Origin: Edaphosphingomonas laterariae
Lineage (GTDB): Bacteria; Pseudomonadota; Alphaproteobacteria; Sphingomonadales; Sphingomonadaceae
Length of the DNA: 64,000 nt
Assembly: GCF_900188165.1 (NCBI RefSeq)
Contig: NZ_FZOS01000001.1
Span: 434,001-498,000, forward strand
Reading direction: 5' to 3'
Program-made: the position numbers and the translations under genes
Shown here: positions 54,353 to 62,888 of the stretch, in pieces
How the letters are laid out: every line of letters begins with the position of its first letter
Position numbering within the stretch: the stretch's first letter is position 1
The notes under the pieces: generated by a model
The model's database searches: none
Told to the model about the DNA's origin: nothing
Seen by the model: only the letters and a program-made list of their open reading frames with translations

Positions 54353-55285
54353 TCAGCCGCGCGCCAGCGCGTCCTTCACCGTCTGCACCGCATGCGCGCA
54401 CAGCGCCATGATCGCATCGGTGGTCACGCCGGCATTATGCGGCGATAGCAGGGTGTTGGGCACATCGGCCCAGCGCGCCGCCACCGTCGGTTCCGGATCG
54501 AACACGTCCAGCGCGGCCTGGCCCAGCCGGCCATCGCGCAACGCCGCGATCAGCGCCTGCTCATCCACCACGAACCCGCGCGAAATGTTGATCAGCAGGC
54601 CGCCGGCGCCCAGCGCTTCGATCACCCTGCCGTCCACCAGCCCCCGGCTGGCATCGTCCGCACGGGCGGCGACGAACAAGATGTCCGCCCACTCGGCCAG
54701 CGCGTGCAGGCTTTCCTTGCGCGGCCAGGGTGCGGGCTTATCGCGCGGGCCCCACCAGGCGATATCGGGGCTGAACACCTGAGCGCGTTCGGCGATGGCC
54801 ATGCCGATATGGCCAAGGCCGATGATCCCCACCTTCTGCCGGCGCAGCGAAACCGTCGGCGGAAAGCGCGCCTCGCCCTGCCACTGGCCCTGCCGCACCC
54901 AGGCATCGCTTTCCACCAGCCGCCGGCGCGCGGCGATCATCATCCCCACGGCATGATCGGCCACCTCGCCCGAATGGATCGCGCCGCCGCTGGTGACGGC
55001 GATGCCGCGTTGTTCGGCAACGGCCAGGTCCACGCCATCCATGCCGGCCCCGAAGACCGAGATGTGCTTCAGGTCCGGCAGCAGCGCCAGCAAGTGCGCA
55101 TCGAAATTGTCGATGCTGCTGCTGATCGCCGCCGTGATGCCCGCGCCGTGGCGGGCCAGATGCGCCTCCCACGGGCCATCGACCGTCCACGGGCCAACAA
55201 TCTCGAACGCGCCGCCGGCCATCGCGCTTACCGGCGCGGCCAGCGGTTCCGTCAGCATCAGGACGCGGGGTTTGCCCTCGCTCAT
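54353..55285 (-). CDS. D-2-hydroxyacid dehydrogenase, NAD-binding
   Basis: A 310-aa cytoplasmic enzyme with GGGAGGATAAG before the ATG at 55285. It has a GyaR/SerA-like layout: SVFGAGMDGVDLAVAEQRGI, Rossmann motif GIIGLGHIGMAIAERA, then the catalytic Arg region INISRGFVVDEQALI, Glu in DVFDPEPTV and His in LSPHNAGVT. It reduces 2-keto acids or oxidises D-2-hydroxy acids; the substrate is unknown. It lies 49 bp after an M20 peptidase gene on the same strand, with a 7-bp GC hairpin (55307-55313 with 55317-55323) between them. Confidence 0.9.
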   Translation of the reverse strand: MSEGKPRVLMLTEPLAAPVSAMAGGAFEIVGPWTVDGPWEAHLARHGAGITAAISSSIDNFDAHLLALLPDLKHISVFGAGMDGVDLAVAEQRGIAVTSGGAIHSGEVADHAVGMMIAARRRLVESDAWVRQGQWQGEARFPPTVSLRRQKVGIIGLGHIGMAIAERAQVFSPDIAWWGPRDKPAPWPRKESLHALAEWADILFVAARADDASRGLVDGRVIEALGAGGLLINISRGFVVDEQALIAALRDGRLGQAALDVFDPEPTVAARWADVPNTLLSPHNAGVTTDAIMALCAHAVQTVKDALARG

Positions 55286-55334
55286 CTTATCCTCCCCGGC
55301 ATCGCCCCGGGCGCCGCCCGGGGAGAACACCTTG

Positions 55335-56654
55335 TTACTTCTTGTCGAGCACCGCCAGCGCGGCCGTCACCATCGCTTCCGTGGCGGTGGCGATGGTGGT
55401 GTCCGGGTCCGGCGCCCAGAACGGGCTGTGGATCGACGGCAGCTTGGTCACATCGCCACCGGCGGCATCCCATTTGGCCTGCGGCACGCCGCCTACCCAG
55501 AACAGCAGCGACTGGATATTATCCTTGTCGGCCAGCCAGAACTGGCTGAAATCCTCACCGCCCATCTGCGCACGCAGCTGGCGCACGCGATCCTTGCCGA
55601 AACGCGCGGCGAAGGCGCTGGTGATCGTGTTGGTCACCGGCTGGGTGTTGAAGGTGGCGGGCGTGATGCCGTCCTTCAGCTTCATTTCCGGCATGCGGTT
55701 TTCGGGCATGCCGGCGGCGATCGCCTCGCCCTTCGCGATGCGGATGATCCCGTCGAGCAGCGTCTTGCGCACTTCCGGCGTGTAGCTGCGCACGGTCAGC
55801 TGCAGCTTCACCTCGTCGGGGATGATGTTGTGCTTGGTGCCGCCGATGAAGCTGCCGACCGTCACGACCCCGGATTCGAGCGGATCGACCTCGCGCGCGA
55901 CCAGCGTCTGCAGCGCGGTGACGACGCGCGCGGCCAGCACGATCGGATCCTTGGCAAGGTGCGGATAGGCGCCGTGCCCGCCCAGCCCCTTGATCGTCAG
56001 GTCGACGGTATCGACATTGGCCATCGTATAACCGTCGGCATAGCCGATCACGCCCGCCGGCAGCGCCGCTGAATCGTGGAAGGCGATCACCGTCGAAGGC
56101 TTGGGAAAGCGGGTATAGAGCCCGTCGTCCAGCATCGCCCGCGCGCCCGATCCGATCTCCTCGGCCGGCTGGCCAACCATCACCAGCGTGCCCGACCACT
56201 GGCTCTTCATCGCCGCCATGCGCCGCGCGGTGCCGATCCACGCCGTCATGTGCGTGTCATGCCCGCAAGCATGCATCACGCCCGTCTCGGCGCCCTCGCG
56301 GGTCAGGGCCTTCACCTTGCTCGCATATGGCACGCCGGTCTGCTCCACCAGCGGCAGCGCATCCATGTCGGCGCGCAGCAGCACCACCGGGCCGGGGCCG
56401 TTCTTCATCACCGCCACGACGCCGGTCTTGCCGACACCGGTCGTCACCTCGAAACCCGCCTTCTTGGCCTCGGCCGCCATCTTCGCCGCGCTCTTCACTT
56501 CCTCGAAGCTCAGTTCGGGATTGGCGTGGAGATCGCGATAGATGGTCAGCAGCGACGGCATGTCCGCCTTCACCGCGTCCGACAGCGTATCGGCGGCGGC
56601 GGCGGGCGTGGCGAACAGGCCGATCAGGGCCAGCGCAGGCAGGGTCTTTTTCAT
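55335..56654 (-). CDS. M20-family metallo-amidohydrolase, exported
   Basis: A 439-aa protein with a signal peptide (residues 1-20, PALALIGLFATPAAAA). It is HipO-like: RDLHANPELSFEE, LRADMDALPL, metal motif HACGHDTHM, catalytic GQPAEEIGSGA, and the dimerisation domain starting GGHGAYPH. Related enzymes remove acyl groups from amino acids or indole conjugates; here it would act in the periplasm. The last metal ligand region is SIHSPFW. It is divergent from a DUF815 ATPase gene. Confidence 0.9.
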   Translation of the reverse strand: MKKTLPALALIGLFATPAAAADTLSDAVKADMPSLLTIYRDLHANPELSFEEVKSAAKMAAEAKKAGFEVTTGVGKTGVVAVMKNGPGPVVLLRADMDALPLVEQTGVPYASKVKALTREGAETGVMHACGHDTHMTAWIGTARRMAAMKSQWSGTLVMVGQPAEEIGSGARAMLDDGLYTRFPKPSTVIAFHDSAALPAGVIGYADGYTMANVDTVDLTIKGLGGHGAYPHLAKDPIVLAARVVTALQTLVAREVDPLESGVVTVGSFIGGTKHNIIPDEVKLQLTVRSYTPEVRKTLLDGIIRIAKGEAIAAGMPENRMPEMKLKDGITPATFNTQPVTNTITSAFAARFGKDRVRQLRAQMGGEDFSQFWLADKDNIQSLLFWVGGVPQAKWDAAGGDVTKLPSIHSPFWAPDPDTTIATATEAMVTAALAVLDKK

Positions 56655-56748
56655 TGCGACTCCGAAGGTTCAGGCTTCAAACATGGGTGTGGCAGCTAGG
56701 AACCGTGAGGGAAAGGGGGTAAGCCCGCCGCGCTTTGCGGAGGACGCC

Positions 56749-57567
56749 TTGACCGAAATCGACCCCCTCGCCCGTATCGCCGCCGCGCTCGAACGGATCG
56801 CGCCGCCGCCGCCGCCCGATGGCGATCCCGCCGCTTATCCGGCTTATGTGTGGCATATGGGCGCGTTGCAGCCCACGCGGGCGTTCAAGCCGCTGCCGCT
56901 CGATCTGCTCACCGGCATCGACGCGCAAAAGGCCGCCCTGCTCGAAAACAGCCGCCGGCTGGCCCACGGTCATGCCGCGCACGATATCCTGCTCTGGGGT
57001 TCGCGCGGCGCCGGCAAGTCCGCCCTCGTCAAAAGCTCGGTCGGCGCGCTTCAGGCCGAAGGGCTGGCGATCGCGCTGATCGAGGTGGGGGGCGATGCCA
57101 TTGCCGGCCTGCCCCGCCTGTTCGGCCGCATCGCCGATGTGCCGCGCGCCTTCGTGCTGTTCATCGACGATCTGGGGTTCGAAGAAGGCAGCGATGCCCC
57201 GCGCATCCTGCGCTCGCTGCTCGAAGGCGGTGCCGAGGCGCGCCCGGCCAATGCGCGGCTCTACGTCACCTCCAACCGCCGCCACATCGTCCACCGCGAC
57301 ATGCGGGAACAGGACAGCCCGATCAACCCGCGCGACGTGATCGACGATCGCATGGCGCTCGCCGATCGCTTCGGGCTCAGCCTCGGCTTCCACGTCTGCG
57401 ATCAGGATACCTATGTCGCGATGGTCGCCGGCTATGCGGCGAAGTTCGGGCTGGAATTCGATCCGCTGGATGCGATCGGCTGGGCCACGCAACGCGGCAG
57501 CCGCTCGGGCCGCGTCGCCTGGCAATATGTAGTCGAACTGGCCGGCCGCGCGGGCAAGGCGGTATAG
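56749..57567 (+). CDS. DUF815-family AAA+ ATPase-like protein
   Basis: A 272-aa protein. I place the start at a TTG (56749), with GGAGGA upstream. Walker A is GSRGAGKS (residues 84-91), Walker B AFVLFIDDLGF, sensor-like YVTSNRRHI, and FGLSLGFHVCDQDTYVAMVAGYA near the end. DUF815 proteins are predicted ATP-binding P-loop proteins of unknown role; the fold resembles DnaA/DnaC-type loaders. It stands alone, divergent from the peptidase. Confidence 0.87.
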   Translation: MTEIDPLARIAAALERIAPPPPPDGDPAAYPAYVWHMGALQPTRAFKPLPLDLLTGIDAQKAALLENSRRLAHGHAAHDILLWGSRGAGKSALVKSSVGALQAEGLAIALIEVGGDAIAGLPRLFGRIADVPRAFVLFIDDLGFEEGSDAPRILRSLLEGGAEARPANARLYVTSNRRHIVHRDMREQDSPINPRDVIDDRMALADRFGLSLGFHVCDQDTYVAMVAGYAAKFGLEFDPLDAIGWATQRGSRSGRVAWQYVVELAGRAGKAV

Positions 57568-57656
57568 GGGAGGTTCGGGCCGCGCGCTCGATACGAACGC
57601 GCCGCGCGACTATGTTCGTCGGCTTTCAGGCGACAAAAAGTCGGGGAAAGCGGGCA

Positions 57657-57923
57657 TCAGCCTTCACTGAACGAAGCGACAAGACCGATAAAAATGAGGA
57701 GCGGCACCAAAAGGAGTGGACCTCCGTATAGAAGCCACACAAGCCAGAACTTGACAGGTGCTTCCGAGCGCAATGGCGGCCACCTCTTACCGTCCGCCCC
57801 AATCCGGCCAAACCAGAACTTGCCTGTCCAAGCTGTAAGGACGACCATCACCATCACTGATAAAATGCCTATGACGATCAGTACGCCCCAAATACACTCG
57901 ATCGCCGTCCAGAGTGCGCTCAA
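57657..57923 (-). CDS. Small two-span membrane protein
   Basis: An 88-aa protein if started at the TTG 57923 (GGAAG upstream). The frame continues to 58160, but that part runs into a palindromic repeat and is unlikely to be coding. Two membrane helices (VLIVIGILSVMVMVVLTAW and FWLVWLLYGGPLLLVPLLIF) are joined by a basic loop (WFGRIGADGKRWPPLRSE). Lower GC than the neighbours. No family recognised. Confidence 0.5.
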   Translation of the reverse strand: MSALWTAIECIWGVLIVIGILSVMVMVVLTAWTGKFWFGRIGADGKRWPPLRSEAPVKFWLVWLLYGGPLLLVPLLIFIGLVASFSEG

Positions 57924-58005
57924 GGCATTTCTTCCTTTGATTTTATTGATCGCGAGACACCTCCTGTAAAGGATCAGTCGGATGTCCGCTATGTCGGCAT
58001 GTCCC

Positions 58006-58047
58006 GACAGGCAGGAATTTTCCTTCGATGACCGATACCTGCCTGTC
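58006..58047. repeat. Inverted repeat with 10-bp arms
   Basis: GACAGGCAGG (58006-58015) and CCTGCCTGTC (58038-58047) are perfect complements separated by 22 bases. They lie in a non-coding, repeat-rich stretch upstream of the broken GIY-YIG gene. Confidence 0.55.
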
Positions 58048-58136
58048 CGGTCTCGGAAAGCTGACGGTCGGGAAACCGGAGGCCCAGCCCCGTCGCTGGA
58101 TGACAGCAAAGTCGGGAATGGCGACACACCGGAACA

Positions 58137-58161
58137 CGTCATGCCAGCGAAGGCTGGCATC
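58137..58161. repeat. Palindromic repeat, copy 1
   Basis: A 25-bp element with core ATGCCAGCGAAGGCTGGCAT (8-bp arms, 4-base loop). An identical element in opposite orientation is at 58488-58512. It is REP-like in size and structure. Confidence 0.75.
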
Positions 58162-58169
58162 GCTGGCGG

Positions 58170-58460
58170 TTACAGGATGCGCTCGAACAGATCATCCCAT
58201 TGAGGATTGGCCGCCTCGATCAACCGGATTTTCCATGCGCGTTGCCACGCCTTCAGAGCCTTTTCGCGGGCGATGGCTTCGACGATGCTGTCATGCGGCT
58301 CGACCAGGACCAGCCGATCCAGGCCTTATTTCCGGCAGAAGGCCGAACCCGCACCTCTGCGATGCTGCATCATGCGCGCGGCGAGATCGGTGGTGACACC
58401 GATATAGAGAACGCCGTTCGGCTTGTTCCTAAGGATATAGGTCCAACCGCCGCTGCGCAT
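58170..58460 (-). pseudogene. GIY-YIG nuclease-family gene with one in-frame stop
   Basis: Read on the minus strand from the ATG at 58460, the frame encodes a GIY-YIG single-domain protein: GGWTYILRNKPNGVLYIGVT (the GIY/YIG pair appears as TYI and YIG), TTDLAARMMQHRRG, SAFCRK, then a TAA at 58326-58328 (codon 45). It continues GLDRLVLVEPHDSI, EAIAREKALKAWQRAWKIRL, NPQWDDLF to the stop at 58170. The family usually has a Tyr after FCRK, and a single base change TAT/TAC to TAA explains the break. Everything else is intact over 96 codons, so inactivation is recent or a sequencing error. Identical inverted palindromic repeats flank it. Confidence 0.85.
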
Positions 58461-58487
58461 GCGGCGACGCTACACCAGCCCCGATAC

Positions 58488-58512
58488 GATGCCAGCCTTC
58501 GCTGGCATGACG
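58488..58512. repeat. Palindromic repeat, copy 2 (inverted)
   Basis: Exact reverse complement of the 25-bp element at 58137-58161, on the other side of the GIY-YIG pseudogene. The 163-bp gap 58461-58623 that contains it shows no gene. Confidence 0.75.
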
Positions 58513-58623
58513 TATATGCAGGAATGTCCGCAATCCGCGCATCCCGACAGCCCGCCTTTGGCCGGCATCGCCGATAGCCGGCCTTTGACCTGTCGTCGTT
58601 CAGCCCGCCCCCGGCCCTTCGCC

Positions 58624-59892
58624 TTATCCCTTCCTGAACCGCGCCACGAAGAACCCGTCCGCGCCGCCCTCTCCCGCCATTGTTCCCGGCAGCACGCGGA
58701 CGCGGCCTGCCCCGCCGGCGGTGATGCCTTCTGGAAGTTCTTCCGGCCGGATCGGATCGCGGGTGAATTCGCGTTCGGCGGCGAAGCCGTCGGCCACCGC
58801 CTCGCCCTCGGCCGGTTCCAGCGAACAGACGGCATAGACCAGCACGCCGCCCGGCTTCACCCAGCCCGCCGCCTGCCGCAGCATTGCCGCCTGCTGTTCG
58901 GCGAGCCCGGCGATCGCGCGATCCGTGGCCCGGTGCAGCACATCGGGATGGCGGCGGAAGATGCCAGTTGCCGAACAGGGCGCATCGAGCAGCACGGCAT
59001 CGTAGATCGGCTCCGGCGTTTCGGCCATCACGTCGGCCTGCCGGACATCGGCGGCAAGCCCCGTCCGCTCGAGATTTTCGCGCAACCGCTCAAGCCGCGG
59101 GCCGGACATGTCGGTCGCCGTCACCTTCCAGCCGGCGGCCGCCAGTTGCATGGTCTTGCCGCCCGGCGCCGCGCACAGATCGAGGGCGGATCGCCCCTCG
59201 CCCTGTCCCAACACCCGCGCCGGCAGCGATGCGGCGATGTCCTGCACCCACCATTGCCCATCGGCAAAGCCCGGCAGTTCCGCCACGGCAGCGCCACGCG
59301 GCAGGCGGACATGGCCAGGCGCCAGGCTCGCGCCGCCCAGCTTCTCGGCCCACTCAGCAGTCGCGGCAGGATCGCGCAAGGACAGGTCGACCGGCGGCGG
59401 CGCGGCGATCGCGGCGCGCGCGGCATCCACCATTTCCTGCTTCCATGCCTTGCGCCACCGCTTCTCCACCGCTTTGGGCAGGCTTGGCGGATCGGGCAAG
59501 CGGGCATCCGCCCGCATCGCGGCGCCGAACACGCCATGGACCAGCCGGCGCGGGCCGCCATCCATCAGCGGCAGCACGGTGGCGATCGCGGCATGGCCGG
59601 GAGTGCCCAGCGCCCGCGCCTGGACGAGCGCGATCCGCAGCGCGAAGCGCGCCTTGGCATCGCCCGGCAACCGCTTGGCCGTGTGCGCGTCGATCAGTGC
59701 GTCGAGATCGGGCAGCCGGCGCAGCACCTCGCTCGCGATCGCGCGGGCGAAGGCGCGGTCATCCGCCCGTTCCAGCCCCGCCGCCGCATTGGCAAGCGCC
59801 GCTTCCAGCGGCACGCCCTGGCGCAGCACCGCATCCAGCAGCCGCATGGCGGCGCGGCGCGTGGCAACGCCGGCGGGTTCCTTGTCTGTCAA
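58624..59892 (-). CDS. RsmB/NOL1-type RNA cytosine-C5 methyltransferase
   Basis: A 422-aa protein from a TTG at 59892 (AGGAAA upstream). Residues 8-130 are a NusB-like RNA-binding domain; the C-terminal half is the NOL1/NOP2/Sun methyltransferase. SAM motif LCAAPGGKTMQLAAAG (239-254); conserved DAPCSATG (303-310) with Cys306; catalytic Cys356 in YAVCSLEPAEGEA. It methylates cytosine in 16S rRNA (position 967 in E. coli RsmB); the exact site here is assumed. It lies downstream of htpX on the same strand. Confidence 0.92.
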   Translation of the reverse strand: MTDKEPAGVATRRAAMRLLDAVLRQGVPLEAALANAAAGLERADDRAFARAIASEVLRRLPDLDALIDAHTAKRLPGDAKARFALRIALVQARALGTPGHAAIATVLPLMDGGPRRLVHGVFGAAMRADARLPDPPSLPKAVEKRWRKAWKQEMVDAARAAIAAPPPVDLSLRDPAATAEWAEKLGGASLAPGHVRLPRGAAVAELPGFADGQWWVQDIAASLPARVLGQGEGRSALDLCAAPGGKTMQLAAAGWKVTATDMSGPRLERLRENLERTGLAADVRQADVMAETPEPIYDAVLLDAPCSATGIFRRHPDVLHRATDRAIAGLAEQQAAMLRQAAGWVKPGGVLVYAVCSLEPAEGEAVADGFAAEREFTRDPIRPEELPEGITAGGAGRVRVLPGTMAGEGGADGFFVARFRKG

Positions 59893-59913
59893 ACCGGTTT
59901 CCTATCCAAAATG

Positions 59914-59940
59914 CACGTCATGTCAGCGCAGGCTGGCAAC
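59914..59940. repeat. Degenerate copy of the palindromic repeat
   Basis: CGTCATGTCAGCGCAGGCTG, starting at about 59917, matches the 58137 element with a few changes, in the 113-bp gap between the RsmB-type gene and htpX. Confidence 0.45.
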
Positions 59941-60005
59941 TCCCTGCCCTGTGCGCGCGCCAGATGCAAAGCGATGCCGGCCTCCATTGGCCTGGCGTTG
60001 GATTT

Positions 60006-60938
60006 TTAGCGACGGCCGTTGGGATCGAGCGCACTGGCGCGGCGGCGCGATACCGGCACCGCCGGGGATGGCGCCATGCCCATGCGGCGACGTGGATCGG
60101 GCTGCATTTCCACCGCCATCGCGTTCAGCGCGGCGATGCGGTTGGCGGTATCGGGATGGGTTGAAAACCAGCTGTCGCCGCGCCCCGAAAGCGCCGGAAC
60201 GATATAGAGCTGCGCCGCCGCCGGATTGCGCTCGACCACCGGATTGGGAATATGCGCCGCGCCATTGGCCAGCTTGGCGAGCGCGGATGCCAGCGCATGC
60301 GGCTTACCCGAAAGCTCCGCACCACCGCGATCGGCGCCATATTCGCGCGTCCGGCTGATCGCCATCTGCACGATCATCGCGGCGAACGGCGCCATGATCA
60401 TCGCCGCCAGCGCGATCAGCATGTTGGGGCGATCCTCGTTGCTGCCGCCGAAGAACAGGCCGAAATTGGCAATCATCGAGATCGCGCCAGCGATGGTGGC
60501 CGTCATCGTCATGATCAGCGTGTCACGGTTGCGGACATGCGCCAGTTCGTGCGCCATCACGCCTTCGATCTCGTCGCGATTGAGGATCGCCAGCAGCCCG
60601 GTGGTCGCGGCGACGGCCGCATTTTCGGGGTTCCGGCCGGTGGCGAAGGCATTGGGATGCGGCGAATCGATGATGTAGACCTTGGGCATAGGCATCCCGC
60701 CGCGCCGCGCCAGATCCTGCACCAGACCAACGAATTCAGGGCAATTCTGGGCGTTTACTTCGCGCGCATCATGCATCTTCAGCACGATCTTGTCTGCGTT
60801 CCAGAAGGTGAAGAGGTTCATGCCCGCCGCAACGACCAGCGCGATCAGCGCCCCGCCCGATCCGCCGATGGCATAACCCAGCCCCATGAACAGCGCGGTC
60901 ATCGCCGCGAGCAGCATGGTCGTCTTCAATCCGTTCAT
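60006..60938 (-). CDS. htpX: HtpX membrane zinc metalloprotease
   Basis: A 310-aa inner-membrane protease. Two N-terminal helices ([39 protein letters not shown]), metal motif H130-E131-x2-H134 ([12 protein letters not shown]), two further helices, and the third-ligand region [15 protein letters not shown]. HtpX degrades damaged membrane proteins together with FtsH. The C-terminus is short and basic. It is divergent from a DUF1674 gene. Confidence 0.96.
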   Translation of the reverse strand: MNGLKTTMLLAAMTALFMGLGYAIGGSGGALIALVVAAGMNLFTFWNADKIVLKMHDAREVNAQNCPEFVGLVQDLARRGGMPMPKVYIIDSPHPNAFATGRNPENAAVAATTGLLAILNRDEIEGVMAHELAHVRNRDTLIMTMTATIAGAISMIANFGLFFGGSNEDRPNMLIALAAMIMAPFAAMIVQMAISRTREYGADRGGAELSGKPHALASALAKLANGAAHIPNPVVERNPAAAQLYIVPALSGRGDSWFSTHPDTANRIAALNAMAVEMQPDPRRRMGMAPSPAVPVSRRRASALDPNGRR

Positions 60939-61002
60939 CTTGCGCTTCTACCTCCGAAGCGCAATGTGGGGGGATAGCCCCCCAACTTCAATCGGAACCG
61001 CC

Positions 61003-61173
61003 ATGAACGGCAAGCGCCCACCCCATGTGAAGCCCCCGGCCTATCTGACGCCGAGCCCGCCGGTGCCCGAGCCCCGCGAATATGTGCCCGATCCCAACGA
61101 ACCCGAAGCGCAGGGCCTTGATCCCGTGCGCTATGGCGATTGGGAACGGAAGGGCATCGCCATCGATTTCTGA
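61003..61173 (+). CDS. DUF1674 protein (SDHAF4-like)
   Basis: A 56-aa protein from the ATG at 61003. The C-terminal signature LDPVRYGDWERKGIAIDF matches DUF1674, the family of the succinate dehydrogenase assembly factor 4 (which in eukaryotes aids flavoprotein maturation). The N-half is Pro-rich and probably unstructured. It is divergent from htpX (64 bp between starts). Its stop lies within a tandem repeat. Confidence 0.8.
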   Translation: MNGKRPPHVKPPAYLTPSPPVPEPREYVPDPNEPEAQGLDPVRYGDWERKGIAIDF

Positions 61174-61209
61174 GGGCCCATCGACTTCTGAGGGCCCAGC
61201 GATTTCCGA
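61161..61209 (+). repeat. 18-bp tandem repeat across the DUF1674 stop
   Basis: CATCGATTTCTGAGGGCC (61161-61178) is followed at once by CATCGACTTCTGAGGGCC (61179-61196), one mismatch, and a partial third copy (61197-61209). The first copy contains the last codons and TGA of the gene. The remaining gap to 61390 (about 180 bp) shows no gene. Confidence 0.8.
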
Positions 61210-61390
61210 TAACGAAGCGCATCCCACAAAAATGCGGGCGCGCGATGGCCGGGGGAGGTCCACCGCGCGCCCTGACGATCGTCGCGCCATGAGGGGGGAA
61301 GATGGCGCGACTCGCGTTATGATCCGCCGGCCGACTATCCGGCGCTGATGTTACAGCCGCGTGTCGGCGGCGCGACTTAGCCTTGCGGGT

Positions 61391-61813
61391 TCAACCGCCC
61401 GTGGCGAACCGCGCATTATCGACCAGGCCGATCTTTTCGATCCGCGCGCGCTTCACCGTCGCCAGCGTCTCGTCCACCAACCCATAAGGCGCCTCGCCGT
61501 CGGGACGGATATGCAGCACGGGCCCGGCGGCATCCGCGCGCAATGCCGCCAGACGGGCCGGCAAGGCCGCCGCCGATATTGCCGCGCCATCCCAACTTAG
61601 CGCCCCCGAAGCGGCGATATCCAGCCTGTGCACCGGCGGCGGCACCGCGGATCGCCGCGCATCGCCCGGCAGGTCCATCGCCACTTTATGCGTCACCACC
61701 GGCACCGTCAGGATCATCATGATCAGCAGCACCAGCATCACGTCGATCAGCGGCGTGGTGTTCATCTCGACCATCGGTTGATGGGTTTCGGCGAACGGGA
61801 TCGGACGAGCCAT
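61391..61813 (-). CDS. exbD: ExbD/TolR-family biopolymer transport protein
   Basis: A 140-aa protein. The N-terminal helix MNTTPLIDVMLVLLIMMIL contains the conserved proton-path Asp24; the periplasmic domain follows (LDIAASGALSWDGAAISAAAL, then VLHIRPDGEAPYGLVDETLA). ExbD works with ExbB and TonB to energise receptors; neither partner is in the window. AAGGAGGAGG precedes the ATG, in a hairpin that may hide it. It lies 56 bp downstream of rarD. Confidence 0.9.
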   Translation of the reverse strand: MARPIPFAETHQPMVEMNTTPLIDVMLVLLIMMILTVPVVTHKVAMDLPGDARRSAVPPPVHRLDIAASGALSWDGAAISAAALPARLAALRADAAGPVLHIRPDGEAPYGLVDETLATVKRARIEKIGLVDNARFATGG

Positions 61814-61815
61814 GA

Positions 61816-61838
61816 GATCCTCCTCCTTGTGGAGGATA
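61816..61838 (-). promoter_or_regulatory. Hairpin covering the exbD ribosome site
   Basis: On the minus-strand RNA, ATCCTCC (61837-61831 complement) can pair with GGAGGAT (61823-61817), which contains the Shine-Dalgarno sequence. The stem is 7 bp with a 7-base loop. It may limit translation of exbD. Confidence 0.4.
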
Positions 61839-61869
61839 TACCATATCACATCCCGCCGCCCGGCAAAGG

Positions 61870-62796
61870 CTATTCCGGCGGCGAAACGGGGGTCGCCCGG
61901 CCCGCGCGCAGGCTGTCGGCCGCATAGATCAGCAGGCCGGTCCAGATCAGGCCGAAGGTGATGATGTGAACCGTGGTCAGCGCCTCGCCAAACAACAGCA
62001 CGCCCTGGAAGAACACCAAGGTCGGCGCAAGATACTGGATCAGGCCGATCGTGGCATAGCGCAGCTTGCGCGCGGCGGCGGCGAACAGCAGCAGCGGCAG
62101 GGCCGTCACCACGCCCCCGCCGATCAGGAACAGATCGGTCGCCCGGTCGATGCCGAAGCGGTTGTCGCCCTGCAGCGTCGTCCAGCCCAGAAAAGCGATC
62201 GCCAGCGGCGCGAGCAAGGCAGTTTCCACCGTCAACCCGCCGAGCGCGTCGATCGAAATTACCTTGCGAACAAGGCCATAGAGGCCGAAGCTGAGTGCCA
62301 GCGTGAGCGATATCCACACGGCCCCGCCCTGGGCGAACGCCATCACCGCCACGCCCAGCGCCGCCAGCGCCACCGCCACGCCCTGAACGCGGCGCAGCTG
62401 CTCCTTCAGAAAGATCATGCCCAGCGCGACATTGACGAGCGGGTTGATGAAATAGCCCAGGCTCGCTTCCAGCACATGCCCGTTCAGCACGGCCCAGGTG
62501 TAGATCAGCCAGTTGAAGCAGATGAATGTCGCGCTCAGCATCAGCATGCCGAATGTGCCGCGCGTGCGCAGCGCGGCGCCGATGCCCTTCCACCGGCCGA
62601 GCAGCGTGACCACCACAATCAGCAGCAGCAGCGACCAGACCAGCCGGTGCGCCACGATCTGCAGCGCCGGCACGTGCATCATCTGCTTCAGATACAGGGG
62701 CAGCAGCCCCCACATCAGATAAGCCGCGAAGGCCAGGATGACGCCCCGGCGGGCGTCGTCGGCGGGGGATGCGGGGGGCGTGGACGGTTGCGACAT
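61870..62796 (-). CDS. rarD: RarD-type drug/metabolite transporter (EamA)
   Basis: A 308-aa inner-membrane protein with about ten helices, made of two EamA repeats. RarD features: GVILAFAAYLMWGLLPLYLK at the start, LQIVAHRLVWSLLLLI, NWLIYTWAVLNGHVLEASLGYFINPL, and APTLVFFQGVLLFGEAL in the second repeat. The substrate is unknown; early work named it for chloramphenicol sensitivity. Cytoplasmic N-terminus. It is followed by exbD. Confidence 0.9.
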   Translation of the reverse strand: MSQPSTPPASPADDARRGVILAFAAYLMWGLLPLYLKQMMHVPALQIVAHRLVWSLLLLIVVVTLLGRWKGIGAALRTRGTFGMLMLSATFICFNWLIYTWAVLNGHVLEASLGYFINPLVNVALGMIFLKEQLRRVQGVAVALAALGVAVMAFAQGGAVWISLTLALSFGLYGLVRKVISIDALGGLTVETALLAPLAIAFLGWTTLQGDNRFGIDRATDLFLIGGGVVTALPLLLFAAAARKLRYATIGLIQYLAPTLVFFQGVLLFGEALTTVHIITFGLIWTGLLIYAADSLRAGRATPVSPPE

Positions 62797-62888
62797 GATG
62801 GCGCGGCTTCGGGCGTTAACCCGCCATCGTCAAGCCGTTACCGCGCCTGTTGCATCTTTCGCGACAATTGCCGCCGCGCGCCCTGCGA

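Noticed and set aside
57924-58160. N-terminal extension of the two-span membrane protein, and other short frames crossing 58137-58161
   Set aside because: The extension is the translation of a palindromic repeat, not a conserved protein start.
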